DNA of 64,000 nucleotides. It comes from JALZVT01 sp039029135. GTDB lineage: Bacteria; Pseudomonadota; Gammaproteobacteria; Pseudomonadales; Azotimanducaceae. The notes beneath the pieces were generated by a model, which was not told the DNA's origin, ran no database searches, and was given only the letters and a program-made list of their open reading frames with translations. The position numbers and the translations under genes are program-made. Numbering within the stretch: the stretch's first letter is position 1; every line of letters starts with the position of its first letter. Shown piece by piece: positions 18,600 through 26,292 of this stretch. The stretch lies in assembly GCA_039029135.1 (NCBI GenBank), contig JBCCGT010000010.1:1-64000 (forward strand), read 5' to 3'.

Positions 18600-19706
18600 A
18601 TGAGTACCGGTTTTACGGCGGACCAGGTCCAGTTTCGCGAGGTGGTGCAACGATTCCTCACCGCCAAGTCGCCGCCAACAGAGGTTCGTCGCCTCATGGC
18701 GACCGCCGAGGGATTCGATCGCGAGGTCTGGTCACAGCTGTGCGGCGAGGTCGGTCTTGCTGGTACGCACCTGCCGGAGGACTACGGCGGTTTCGGCTTC
18801 GGTGTCGTGGAGCTCGGAATCGCGGCCGAGGAGATGGGTCGACACCTGTACTGCGGGCCGTTCTTCTCTTCGGCGGTTATGGCGGCTTACGCGATCCTCA
18901 ACGCTGGCTCAGAGGAACAAAAGCACGCGCTGCTGCCCGGTATCGCTGCGGGCACAACGATTGCGACGCTCGCGCTCGACGATCTGAACGACTTTGATCA
19001 GGTCGGCGGCTCGATGTCGGCGGCGAGCGGCGCGCTGTCGGGCACCGCGCCGATGGTGGTCGATGCGCATGTGGCCGACACCCTGATCGTTGCCGCGCGC
19101 GAAGACGCGAATGCGCCGGTCGGGCTGTATGTGGTGGATGCCAAGGCCGCCGGCGTTAGCGTTCGCGCGCTCGAGGTGATGGATCCGACGCGGAAGCTCG
19201 CGCGTGTCACCCTCGCGCAGGCGCCGGGCAAGCGGCTGGAAGGCGACGCCAACCTGGCCCTTTTGTGGGACCAGCTCAACACGGTGCTGGCCTGCGAGAT
19301 GATCGGCGGCGCCTCGCGCCTGTTCGACTCGACAATCGACTACATGAAGATGCGCGTGCAGTTTGGTCGCACCATCGGTTCTTTTCAGGGGCTCAAGCAC
19401 CGCTGCGCCGACCTGCTGCTGGAACTGGAGCTTGCGCGCGCGGCCACCTATGACGCGGCCCGCGTGCTCGCGGGTCAGCCGGGCGAGCCCTACGCCGCGA
19501 GCATGGCGAAGGCGATGGCGGCAGATGCGTTCGTGGCCTGTGCGAAGCAGGCGATACAGCTACGCGGCGGCATCGGCTTTACCTGGGAAGAGGACACACA
19601 CCTCTGGTTCAAGCGCGCCAAGAGTTCAGAAGTGTTCCTCGGCACGCCCACGTGGCACCGGGAGCGCATGATCCGAATACTCGAAGCTCAGGAGGCAGCA
19701 GCATGA
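18600..19706 (+). CDS. Acyl-CoA dehydrogenase, non-canonical subunit
   Basis: The 368-residue protein has the acyl-CoA dehydrogenase fold: helical N-terminus with GLAGTHLPEDYGGFGFGVVELGIAAEEMG, a shortened middle beta domain, and a C-terminal helical domain with MKMRVQFGRTIGSFQGLKHRCADL and QLRGGIGFTWEEDTHLWFKRAKSSEVF. The end reads FLGTPTWHRER, without the EGTxEIQ motif that carries the catalytic glutamate in many family members. It overlaps the next, larger acyl-CoA dehydrogenase by ATGA. This pairing resembles the alpha2-beta2 enzymes of steroid side-chain degradation, in which two unlike subunits share the active sites. It introduces an alpha-beta double bond into an acyl-CoA; the substrate is unknown. 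Confidence 0.83.
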   Translation: MSTGFTADQVQFREVVQRFLTAKSPPTEVRRLMATAEGFDREVWSQLCGEVGLAGTHLPEDYGGFGFGVVELGIAAEEMGRHLYCGPFFSSAVMAAYAILNAGSEEQKHALLPGIAAGTTIATLALDDLNDFDQVGGSMSAASGALSGTAPMVVDAHVADTLIVAAREDANAPVGLYVVDAKAAGVSVRALEVMDPTRKLARVTLAQAPGKRLEGDANLALLWDQLNTVLACEMIGGASRLFDSTIDYMKMRVQFGRTIGSFQGLKHRCADLLLELELARAATYDAARVLAGQPGEPYAASMAKAMAADAFVACAKQAIQLRGGIGFTWEEDTHLWFKRAKSSEVFLGTPTWHRERMIRILEAQEAAA

Positions 19707-20971
19707 GCGACGCAGCGAACCTCACCGACGCCGACATCCTGGCGGAGTTGGATGCTTGGCTGGACGCCAACTGGCGCCCCGATCGACCGCTGGCCGAGTG
19801 GCGTGAGCTGCTGGTCGACGCGCGCTGGGCCGCGACCGACTGGCCGACCGATTATCACGGCCGCGGTTACTCCGCGGCGCAGAGCGCGCTGGTTGCCCAG
19901 CATTTTCAGGAGCGCGGGATCGTCGGCGCCGCACCGCCGGGACCCGGGCGTCTGGCGTCGCTGACGATTCTGGCCCACGGCACGGAGGCGCAGAAGGCCA
20001 GGTTTTTGCGCCCGATTCTCACGGGCGAGCACGCCTGGACCCAGCTCTTCTCAGAGCCGGGCAGCGGCTCGGATCTCGCCGGCCTGACGACCAAGGCGGA
20101 CAAGCAGGGCGATCACTATCTGATCAACGGTCAGAAGGTCTGGAACACCAGTGCGCACCACGCCGATTGGGGATTTCTTGTGGCGCGCACCGATTGGGAT
20201 GTGCCCAAGCATCAAGGCATCAGCTTTTTTCTGATCGACATGCATCAGGAGGGCGTCGAGGCGCGGCCGCTGCGGCAGATGAACGGCCACGCCTCGTTCA
20301 ACGAGGTGTTTTTCACCGATGCCATCGTGCCCGCAGAGCACCTCATCGGCTCCGAGGGCGAGGGCTGGCGCATCGCCGGCACCACGCTGTCGTTCGAGCG
20401 TGCGCTCGCGGGCGGCGACCGCACTGGGGGCCGCGTGAGCAAGCTGGAAGGCCCGATCTATGGTGAACACCGCGCGGAACTCGCCATCGCGATGGAGCCC
20501 TACACCTGGTATCCGCAGCGCGCGGGTCGCGTCGACCTGGCGGTGCCGCGCGCGCTGGAGAGCGGCGCCATCGGCGACGCGACGGTGCGCCAGGAACTGG
20601 CGAGACTGATCGGCATGAAGAAGGGTGCCGATCTGGCTGCCGCGTCCGCGGCAGAGAAGCGGCGCTCGGGCAGCAACGAGATCGTCCCCGAAGGCTCGAT
20701 CTCGAAGCTCGCCGGCAGCGTCATCGCGCGCCAGGCCTCCCAGGTACACACGCTGATTTCCGGCGCGGACTCGATGTTGGCCGGTCCGGAGTCCGAGCTC
20801 GATGGCGTGGTCGCCGAGATCCTGCTGTCGGTGCCGGCGGTTTCGATCGCGGGCGGCACGGACGAGATTCAGAAGAACATTATCTCCGAGCGGGTGCTGG
20901 GCCTGCCGAAGGAGCCGCGCTTTGACAAGGGGCCGTTTCGCGATGTGCCGCGTAACGTCAGCGATCTCTGA
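19703..20971 (+). CDS. Acyl-CoA dehydrogenase, second subunit
   Basis: The 422-residue FAD enzyme has the motifs WPTDYHGRGYSAAQSAL, WTQLFSEPGSGSDLAGLTTKA (substrate and FAD binding), WNTSAHHADWGFLVARTD and, at the end, SIAGGTDEIQKNIISERVLGLPKEP. The position usually held by glutamate in EGTxEIQ is glycine here, as in several FadE-type dehydrogenases that place the catalytic base elsewhere. Start ATG 19703 overlaps the stop of the upstream dehydrogenase; an ORF extension to 19652 lies inside that gene and is not conserved. The two are most likely subunits of one enzyme. Confidence 0.86.
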   Translation: MSDAANLTDADILAELDAWLDANWRPDRPLAEWRELLVDARWAATDWPTDYHGRGYSAAQSALVAQHFQERGIVGAAPPGPGRLASLTILAHGTEAQKARFLRPILTGEHAWTQLFSEPGSGSDLAGLTTKADKQGDHYLINGQKVWNTSAHHADWGFLVARTDWDVPKHQGISFFLIDMHQEGVEARPLRQMNGHASFNEVFFTDAIVPAEHLIGSEGEGWRIAGTTLSFERALAGGDRTGGRVSKLEGPIYGEHRAELAIAMEPYTWYPQRAGRVDLAVPRALESGAIGDATVRQELARLIGMKKGADLAAASAAEKRRSGSNEIVPEGSISKLAGSVIARQASQVHTLISGADSMLAGPESELDGVVAEILLSVPAVSIAGGTDEIQKNIISERVLGLPKEPRFDKGPFRDVPRNVSDL

Positions 20972-21015
20972 CGTACGCGCCACGTTGATTAATAAAGTGA
21001 CACAGGCAGAGCTTC

Positions 21016-21693
21016 GTGGAGTTTGAAGACGTCGTTTTCGGCCGGCAGAGCGTGCGCGGGTTTCGGCCTGATCCGGTACCGAGAGATGTGATCGACGCCG
21101 TTATCGCGACGGCGAAGCGCGCGCCGTCGTCGATGAACTCGCAGCCCTGGCATGTCTATGTCATCACCGGCGCGCCGCTCGATGAAATACGCGAACGCAA
21201 CATGCGCGAGCTTGTCGAGGGACTGCCGTCGCAGCGCGAGATCTTCACGCATGGACCCTACGAGGGCGAGCACCGACGTCGGCAGGTCGACATAGCGAAG
21301 AAGCTGTTCGCGGCAATGGGCATCGAGCGTGACGACAAAGCACGGCGCGAAGACTGGCGTCGACGGGGCTTCAGACAGTTCGACGCGCCGGTCTCTCTGA
21401 TACTCACCTATGACAAGAACCTGGAGCCCGGCGCGACCTGCAAGTTCGATCTTGGTGCGCTCAGTTACGGCATCGTGCTCGCCGCCTGGAACCAGGGGCT
21501 CGGCTGTGTCGTGAACGGCCAGGGCATTTCCCGCTCGCACATCGTACGCGAGGTTGCGGGGGTCAGCGCAGACGAGGTCATCATGACCGCGATCGCCATG
21601 GGTTATCCGAACGATGAATTTGCGGCGAACGCGGTTCGCTCTGAGCGGGAAGACAACCAGGCGTTCGTCAGCTACGTCGGGTTCGCTGACTGA
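21016..21693 (+). CDS. Nitroreductase-family flavoprotein
   Basis: The 225-residue protein, with a GTG start, shows the FMN-binding opening RQSVRGFRPDPVPRDVIDAVIATAKRAPSSMNSQPWHVYVITG, and later DLGALSYGIVLAAWNQGLGCVVNGQGI and IAMGYPNDEFAANAVRSERE. Members are NAD(P)H-dependent FMN homodimers acting on nitroaromatics, quinones or enones. It follows the acyl-CoA dehydrogenase pair by 44 bases and may belong to the same operon, perhaps handling an unsaturated or quinoid intermediate. A second member is encoded at 31472-32140. Confidence 0.85.
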   Translation: MEFEDVVFGRQSVRGFRPDPVPRDVIDAVIATAKRAPSSMNSQPWHVYVITGAPLDEIRERNMRELVEGLPSQREIFTHGPYEGEHRRRQVDIAKKLFAAMGIERDDKARREDWRRRGFRQFDAPVSLILTYDKNLEPGATCKFDLGALSYGIVLAAWNQGLGCVVNGQGISRSHIVREVAGVSADEVIMTAIAMGYPNDEFAANAVRSEREDNQAFVSYVGFAD

Positions 21694-21699
21694 TTCCGC

Positions 21700-22083
21700 T
21701 CACGCGATCTTCAGCGGCGACAGCGACACCAGCTCGTTCATCGCATCGTTCGCATGCAGGATCTTCGCTTTGCTGCGGATGGCGACGGCTGCGACCAGGC
21801 AATCCATCGTGGCGAGCCTGCTGCCGCCGGCTGCGCGACTGCGGCGCATCAGATGCGCCGCCTCCTCATAGTCGAAGCTGCGCGTTGGAATGTTCGTCGC
21901 GCGCGCGAGCAATCCCTTCAACTGTTGCAAGTGCGCTTCATCTCGGGCACCCGCTAAAACTTCCATGCGCACCGGATCGGTAGTCGCAACTTTTCGGCTC
22001 AGCGCCTTTTCTACTTTGATGGCAACTTCGTCGTTGCTATTGCGCAGAAACGCAATCCACGCCGATGTGTCGATCAGGATCAC
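21700..22083 (-). CDS. vapC: VapC-type PIN-domain toxin
   Basis: The 127-residue product starts with GTG at 22083, overlapping the antitoxin stop by four bases. The PIN-domain acidic residues are visible: D5 in LIDTSAW, E41 in RMEVLAG, D94 in TMDCLVAA and D113 in HANDAMNE. VapC proteins are Mg-dependent ribonucleases that cut tRNA or rRNA unless held by VapB. The frame is open further upstream, but that stretch is a shadow of the antitoxin gene. The pair sits between two catabolic transcription units and ends six bases from the convergent nitroreductase stop. Confidence 0.87.
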   Translation of the reverse strand: MILIDTSAWIAFLRNSNDEVAIKVEKALSRKVATTDPVRMEVLAGARDEAHLQQLKGLLARATNIPTRSFDYEEAAHLMRRSRAAGGSRLATMDCLVAAVAIRSKAKILHANDAMNELVSLSPLKIA

Positions 22084-22385
22084 GCGGGCTCGCCATCCTT
22101 CAGCGCACCTTTGTCGCGCTTGCCTTCGGGATTGGTCGCGATGCTGCGTTGGGCAGTCTCGTCGCTCGCATCGCGGGCGGCGGCCTCGACGCGCTGAGCC
22201 CCGGCGCTGTTTGGCGTGCCCTCCCAGCCGGCGCCGCGCATGGCCCGTGCCGCCTTGAGATCCAGCGGCTCTCGGGCTACCTGTCGCAGCGCGAAATTGA
22301 CAGCTTCGCGTTTCGTGCTGAAGTCGTAGCGCCGCATCACTTCCTCGCAAGCGACGTCGTCGATGTCAATGTTTGTGCGTGCCAT
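22080..22385 (-). CDS. vapB: VapB-type antitoxin with long C-terminal tail
   Basis: The 101-residue protein begins MARTNIDIDDVACEEVMRRYDFSTKREAVNFALRQVA, the ribbon-helix-helix-like opening of VapB (DUF2191) antitoxins, followed by LDLKAARAMRGAGWEG, the usual toxin-binding end. It then continues for about 45 polar residues (SAGAQRVEAAARDASDE...) where most relatives stop at about 60-75 residues. It probably represses its own promoter and neutralises the overlapping VapC. Confidence 0.82.
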   Translation of the reverse strand: MARTNIDIDDVACEEVMRRYDFSTKREAVNFALRQVAREPLDLKAARAMRGAGWEGTPNSAGAQRVEAAARDASDETAQRSIATNPEGKRDKGALKDGEPA

Positions 22386-22544
22386 GGCGACTGCTCCGCT
22401 GTCTGGGCCGCAGATGCTCCGTGTTCTTGTGAGCGCGAATTGTTTCGGGACTCGTCCCGATTCGCTATGGACCTTAACTGCGATTGACGCCGGGAAAGTC
22501 TCACCTGGACGACAAAATGTCGTCGTTTTGATATTGGCGTGATG

Positions 22545-24089
22545 TTACGGCCAGTAGCTATCGCGCAGTGGTTTTTTGTACAGCTTACCGGTGGGCAGGC
22601 GCGGCATCTCATCGATGAAGTCGATGCTGCGGGGGACCTTGTAGCCCGCTAAGTGCGCACGTGAGTGATCGAGCAGATCGTCGCACAGCGTCTGTCGCGC
22701 TTCGTCATCATCATTGTCGAACGCGCCGTCTATTTCGACAACGGCCTTCACTTCTTCGCCGAAGTCCGCGTTCGGTACGCCAAACACGGCCACGTCGCGA
22801 ACGCGCGGATGCATGATGAGCGCGTCTTCTATCTCGCGTGGATAGATGTTGACGCCGCCTGAGATGATCATGAACGCCTTGCGATCCGTCAGAAACAGAT
22901 AGCCCGCGTCGTTGACGTAGCCGACGTCGCCCAGCGAGGTCCAGTTGTCGTGCAGCGGGTGGGTGGCGCTCGACGTCTTCTCCGGCGCGTTGTGATATTC
23001 GAAGCTGCGCTGCGGCTGTTCGAAGTAGACCAACCCGGCTTCGCCGGTCGGCAGTTCGTTGCCTTCTTCATCGCAAATGTGCAGCACCGCACCACGGACC
23101 TTGCCGACCGAGCCGGGATTCGCGAGCCACTCCTCGGGGCCGATGATGGTCGAACCGTTGCGCTCCGTGCCCGCGTAGTACTCCCATAAAACGGGGCCCC
23201 ACCAATCCATCATCTGCTGTTTTACGTCGACCGGGCAGGGCGCTGCGGCGTGCACCGCAACCCGGTGCGTCGACAGGTCGTGGCGGTCGCGATCTGCCGC
23301 TGGCAGTTTCAGCATGCGCACGAACATAGTGGGCACCCACTGCGAGTGAGTGATGCCGTAGCGGTCGATGTTCTCGAGCGACGCGAGCGCGTCGAAGCGC
23401 TCCATCATGTACACGCTGCCGCCGAGGCTCAGGGTACGCATACAGAATCCGAACGGCGCCGCGTGATACAGCGGTGCCGGCGACAGGTAGCGTGTGTCGT
23501 GATCGATGCCGTAAGGATTGGCGCGGTCGACGCCTGGTATGCCTGCCGTAATCGGCGCGCCCGACAGCGGGCGCTTGATGCCCTTTGGACGGCCCGTCGA
23601 GCCGGAGCTGTAGAGCATCGTGTCGCCCTGCAGCTCGTTGGCGATCGGTGTCGCCGGCATGGCGGCGAGCGCCGCGTCGAGATCGTCGAAGCCGGCCGGC
23701 GTCTCCCCGTCTGCCATGCAGAATCGGTGCGGGCAGGTCGGTATGGCGGCGGCCAGTTCGGCGCTGCTTGCGAGTTCGCCCGATGCGAACAGCGCCACGC
23801 TGCCGGAGTCCGCGACGATGTAGGCCGCCTCGTCGACGGTCAGATAGCGATTGATGCAGGTCAGATACATGCCCGAGCGCAGCACGCCCCAGGCGAGCGA
23901 GAAGTAGGCCAGCCGGTTTTCCATCAGCAGCGCGACGTGGTCACCGGGGCCGAGTCCGCGGTCGGCGAGGAGCTGCGCGACGCGGTTGGAGGCGTCGTTC
24001 AGCTCGCGCCAGGTCAGCGTCGCGCCGGTGGCGGTGTTCGTGACGGCAACGGTGTCGGGCTTCTCTGCGGCCCAGTGTCCGGGATACAT
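22545..24089 (-). CDS. AMP-forming acyl-CoA synthetase
   Basis: The 514-residue enzyme of the ANL superfamily has the phosphate-binding loop YSSGSTGRPKG (160-170), the adenylate motif YYAGTERNGS, the hinge region LTDRKAFMIISGGVNIYPREIED and the catalytic lysine K502 in PTGKLYKKPLRD. It activates a carboxylic acid to the acyl-CoA through an acyl-AMP. RBS AAGGA precedes the ATG. It is followed on the same strand by the VapBC pair and preceded by an unrecognised gene. The context with acyl-CoA dehydrogenases, an LLM-class flavin enzyme and SDRs suggests a fatty, terpenoid or steroid acid as substrate. Confidence 0.87.
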   Translation of the reverse strand: MYPGHWAAEKPDTVAVTNTATGATLTWRELNDASNRVAQLLADRGLGPGDHVALLMENRLAYFSLAWGVLRSGMYLTCINRYLTVDEAAYIVADSGSVALFASGELASSAELAAAIPTCPHRFCMADGETPAGFDDLDAALAAMPATPIANELQGDTMLYSSGSTGRPKGIKRPLSGAPITAGIPGVDRANPYGIDHDTRYLSPAPLYHAAPFGFCMRTLSLGGSVYMMERFDALASLENIDRYGITHSQWVPTMFVRMLKLPAADRDRHDLSTHRVAVHAAAPCPVDVKQQMMDWWGPVLWEYYAGTERNGSTIIGPEEWLANPGSVGKVRGAVLHICDEEGNELPTGEAGLVYFEQPQRSFEYHNAPEKTSSATHPLHDNWTSLGDVGYVNDAGYLFLTDRKAFMIISGGVNIYPREIEDALIMHPRVRDVAVFGVPNADFGEEVKAVVEIDGAFDNDDDEARQTLCDDLLDHSRAHLAGYKVPRSIDFIDEMPRLPTGKLYKKPLRDSYWP

Positions 24090-24159
24090 CAGTTGTCCTT
24101 TGTGTGGCGGAGTCTCGGCGATCGGCCGTGCGGCGACGGCTTTGGCGCGGCTCGGTCAG

Positions 24160-25290
24160 TCACGCCCTGGCGCCGTCAAGAAAGGCTTCGAAGCCGCTCG
24201 GCGCGTAGGGCCCGATCAGGATGTGCTCCAGCGCCCCGATGCCGCTGCGACCCTCGCTGTCGCGGGCGCGGACGACCTGCTGTACGTGCAGGTTCTCGGG
24301 CGCGAGACGGTCCAGCGTCGCCGGATCGAAGGACTCGTGGCCCAGCGCCAGCTCCCCCTGCCAGGCGCCCTGGCGGTACTTGGGATGGCCGTAGCCGAGC
24401 CCTTTGAACTGAAAGGTCAGCTCGGGCGTCAGCTCGATGGTGCGCTTGCTGCCGTCGAGGCCCAGCAGGTCGATCTCCGCTTCGCGTACCAGTCGCGTGC
24501 CGGGGACGTAGCGCAGGCGGTGGGCGGCCCCGGCCTGATGCGCCACGCGCCCGTCCTCGACGCCGGGCACTTCGGCCTCGGCGGCATACAGCGGGGCCGT
24601 CAGGCCTTCGCGGTGCAGCGGTTCGCCGCGGGTGCCGTCGAAGAAGATGGCGTGGCTGACATGATCGTCCCAGAACAGCGGCGCCCAGAGGAAAAAGAAG
24701 GCGCGCGGTGCCGCCGGCGCGCCGTCGGTGACCGGCTCGCCGACCGGGCGCACACCCCAGGAACGGTCCTTGGTCGCCTGGCACTCGGCCGGATCGACCT
24801 TGATCTCGCCGTCGGGGGTCTGGATGACTCCGGACCAGGCGCCGAACTGGGCGAAGCGAGTGGCGTCCATCATGCGGCGCGCCCCGTCGTACAGCGTCTG
24901 CCGCCCCTCCTGGATGCAGGCCGTGCGGCCCGAAAACGTCAGATCGCAGGCGAGTCCGCTGTCGTTGTCATCCAGAACGATGCGGCTGCGCAGCATCGGT
25001 TCCTCGATCTCGATCCTGAGCGGTCCGACGCTCATGTCCGTGCGCTCTTGCGGCGCGCGTCGCGACAGGTGCACGCAGTGCTGTCGGCCGCCTTTCCGCA
25101 CGACGCTAAAGGACGCATCCAGGACGTTCCGATGGGGATAGATCGCCATGCCCAGGCCGAAGTAGTAGGACGCGTCCTGCGCGTAGCCGTTGAACCAGGT
25201 GCGGTCGTAGAGGTTGCGATCGCTGGTCGCCGCCTGGGCGAGCGGCTCCGGCGTCTGATGCACCGGATAGTCGTCGAGACTGTTGAGCAT
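24160..25290 (-). CDS. Conserved hypothetical protein, beta-rich
   Basis: The 376-residue protein has an excellent RBS (GAGGGAGGAA) before its ATG. It has no signal or membrane segment. Recognisable stretches are LYDRTWFNGYAQDASYYFGLGMAIYPHRNVLDASFSVV near the N-terminus, then alternating polar strands, FFLWAPLFWDDHVSHAIFFD in the middle and FKGLGYGHPKYRQGAWQGELALGHESFD near the end. The pattern recalls lipocalin-like proteins of the AttH/CrtC type, which bind or hydrate hydrophobic substrates, but I cannot confirm this. It lies 70 bases upstream of the acyl-CoA ligase gene and may share its transcript, and its start is 62 bases from the divergent LLM gene. Confidence 0.65.
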   Translation of the reverse strand: MLNSLDDYPVHQTPEPLAQAATSDRNLYDRTWFNGYAQDASYYFGLGMAIYPHRNVLDASFSVVRKGGRQHCVHLSRRAPQERTDMSVGPLRIEIEEPMLRSRIVLDDNDSGLACDLTFSGRTACIQEGRQTLYDGARRMMDATRFAQFGAWSGVIQTPDGEIKVDPAECQATKDRSWGVRPVGEPVTDGAPAAPRAFFFLWAPLFWDDHVSHAIFFDGTRGEPLHREGLTAPLYAAEAEVPGVEDGRVAHQAGAAHRLRYVPGTRLVREAEIDLLGLDGSKRTIELTPELTFQFKGLGYGHPKYRQGAWQGELALGHESFDPATLDRLAPENLHVQQVVRARDSEGRSGIGALEHILIGPYAPSGFEAFLDGARA

Positions 25291-25352
25291 GGTTCCTCCC
25301 TCTCAGGTCCTGATGGTATAAGAATCCGCTGTTTATAGCCGCAGGGCCCCGC

Positions 25353-26267
25353 ATGCAGATCTCCGTTGTCTTTCCCAACGTGATGTATCGCGAGGGGCCG
25401 GCGGGCGTGAAACGCCTGATCCAGGGCATCGAGGCGATCGGCTTCGACGAGCTGTCGATGTTCGATCACGTGGTGATGGGCTATCCGACGGAGACGCGGC
25501 GCGCGCCCTTCTACTCGCCCACGATGCCGATCATGGAAGCCTTCACCGTGCTCGCCCACGCGTCCGCCATCACGTCGACGATCGGGCTGGGCACGCGCGT
25601 TCTCGTGCTGCCCCAGCGTCAGCCCGTGCTGGTCGCGCGGCAGGCCGCGAGCCTCGACATGCTGTCCGGGGGCCGGCTGCGGCTGGGCGTCGGCATCGGC
25701 TGGCAGCGCTCAGAGTACGAGGCGCTGGGCGAGGCGTTCGACGGTCGGGGCGCGCGCTTCGAGGAGGCCATCGAGCTGCTGCGGGCCTGCTGGCGCGACG
25801 AGCATGTCATCTTCGACGGCGCGCACTATCGCGCAGACGACATCGCCTTCGAACCCAAGCCGGGTCGAGAGATACCGCTGTGGATCGGCGGCACCAGGCC
25901 GAAGCAGCTAGAGCGCGTCGCGCGCTTCGCGGACGGCTGGATGGGCATGAGCGCGCCGGGCGATCCGCCGCTGCAGGACAAGCTGGACATCATTTTCGCC
26001 GCGGCCGACAAACACGGGCGTGATCCGGCGAGCATCGAGCTGCAGATGGGGCTGTCGCCGGGACCGCTACAGAAGGAAGCGAACAAACGCTTTTACGCCG
26101 AGCCGGAGCTGATGCTGGAGCGCGCCCTGGAGCTCAAAGCCATAGGCTTCAGCATGGTCTCGCTCGACACCGTGCCGATCTTTCAGCTCGGGCATCGCAG
26201 CAGCGAAGCGATGCTTGCGCATCTGGAGAAAACCTACGCGACGCTCAGCGCCGGCTTGTCCGATTGA
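25353..26267 (+). CDS. LLM-class flavin-dependent oxidoreductase
   Basis: The 304-residue protein has the TIM-barrel luciferase-like monooxygenase fold: GFDELSMFDHVVMGYP, TSTIGLGTRVLVLPQRQPVLVARQAASLDMLSGGRLRLGVGIGW, and IPLWIGGTRPKQLERVARFADGWMG. These are typical of F420- or FMN-dependent oxidoreductases often named TIGR03619-type. The cofactor cannot be told from sequence; no F420 biosynthesis gene is in the window. It is divergent from the unrecognised gene and acyl-CoA ligase, and probably acts in the same catabolic route. Confidence 0.82.
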   Translation: MQISVVFPNVMYREGPAGVKRLIQGIEAIGFDELSMFDHVVMGYPTETRRAPFYSPTMPIMEAFTVLAHASAITSTIGLGTRVLVLPQRQPVLVARQAASLDMLSGGRLRLGVGIGWQRSEYEALGEAFDGRGARFEEAIELLRACWRDEHVIFDGAHYRADDIAFEPKPGREIPLWIGGTRPKQLERVARFADGWMGMSAPGDPPLQDKLDIIFAAADKHGRDPASIELQMGLSPGPLQKEANKRFYAEPELMLERALELKAIGFSMVSLDTVPIFQLGHRSSEAMLAHLEKTYATLSAGLSD

Positions 26268-26292
26268 GGCCGACTGAGGCCGACGCGCCGCG

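Noticed and set aside
22084..22350. Upstream extension of VapC
   Set aside because: The added sequence is low-complexity and lies entirely in the vapB coding region in another frame; GTG 22083 overlaps the VapB stop in the usual way.
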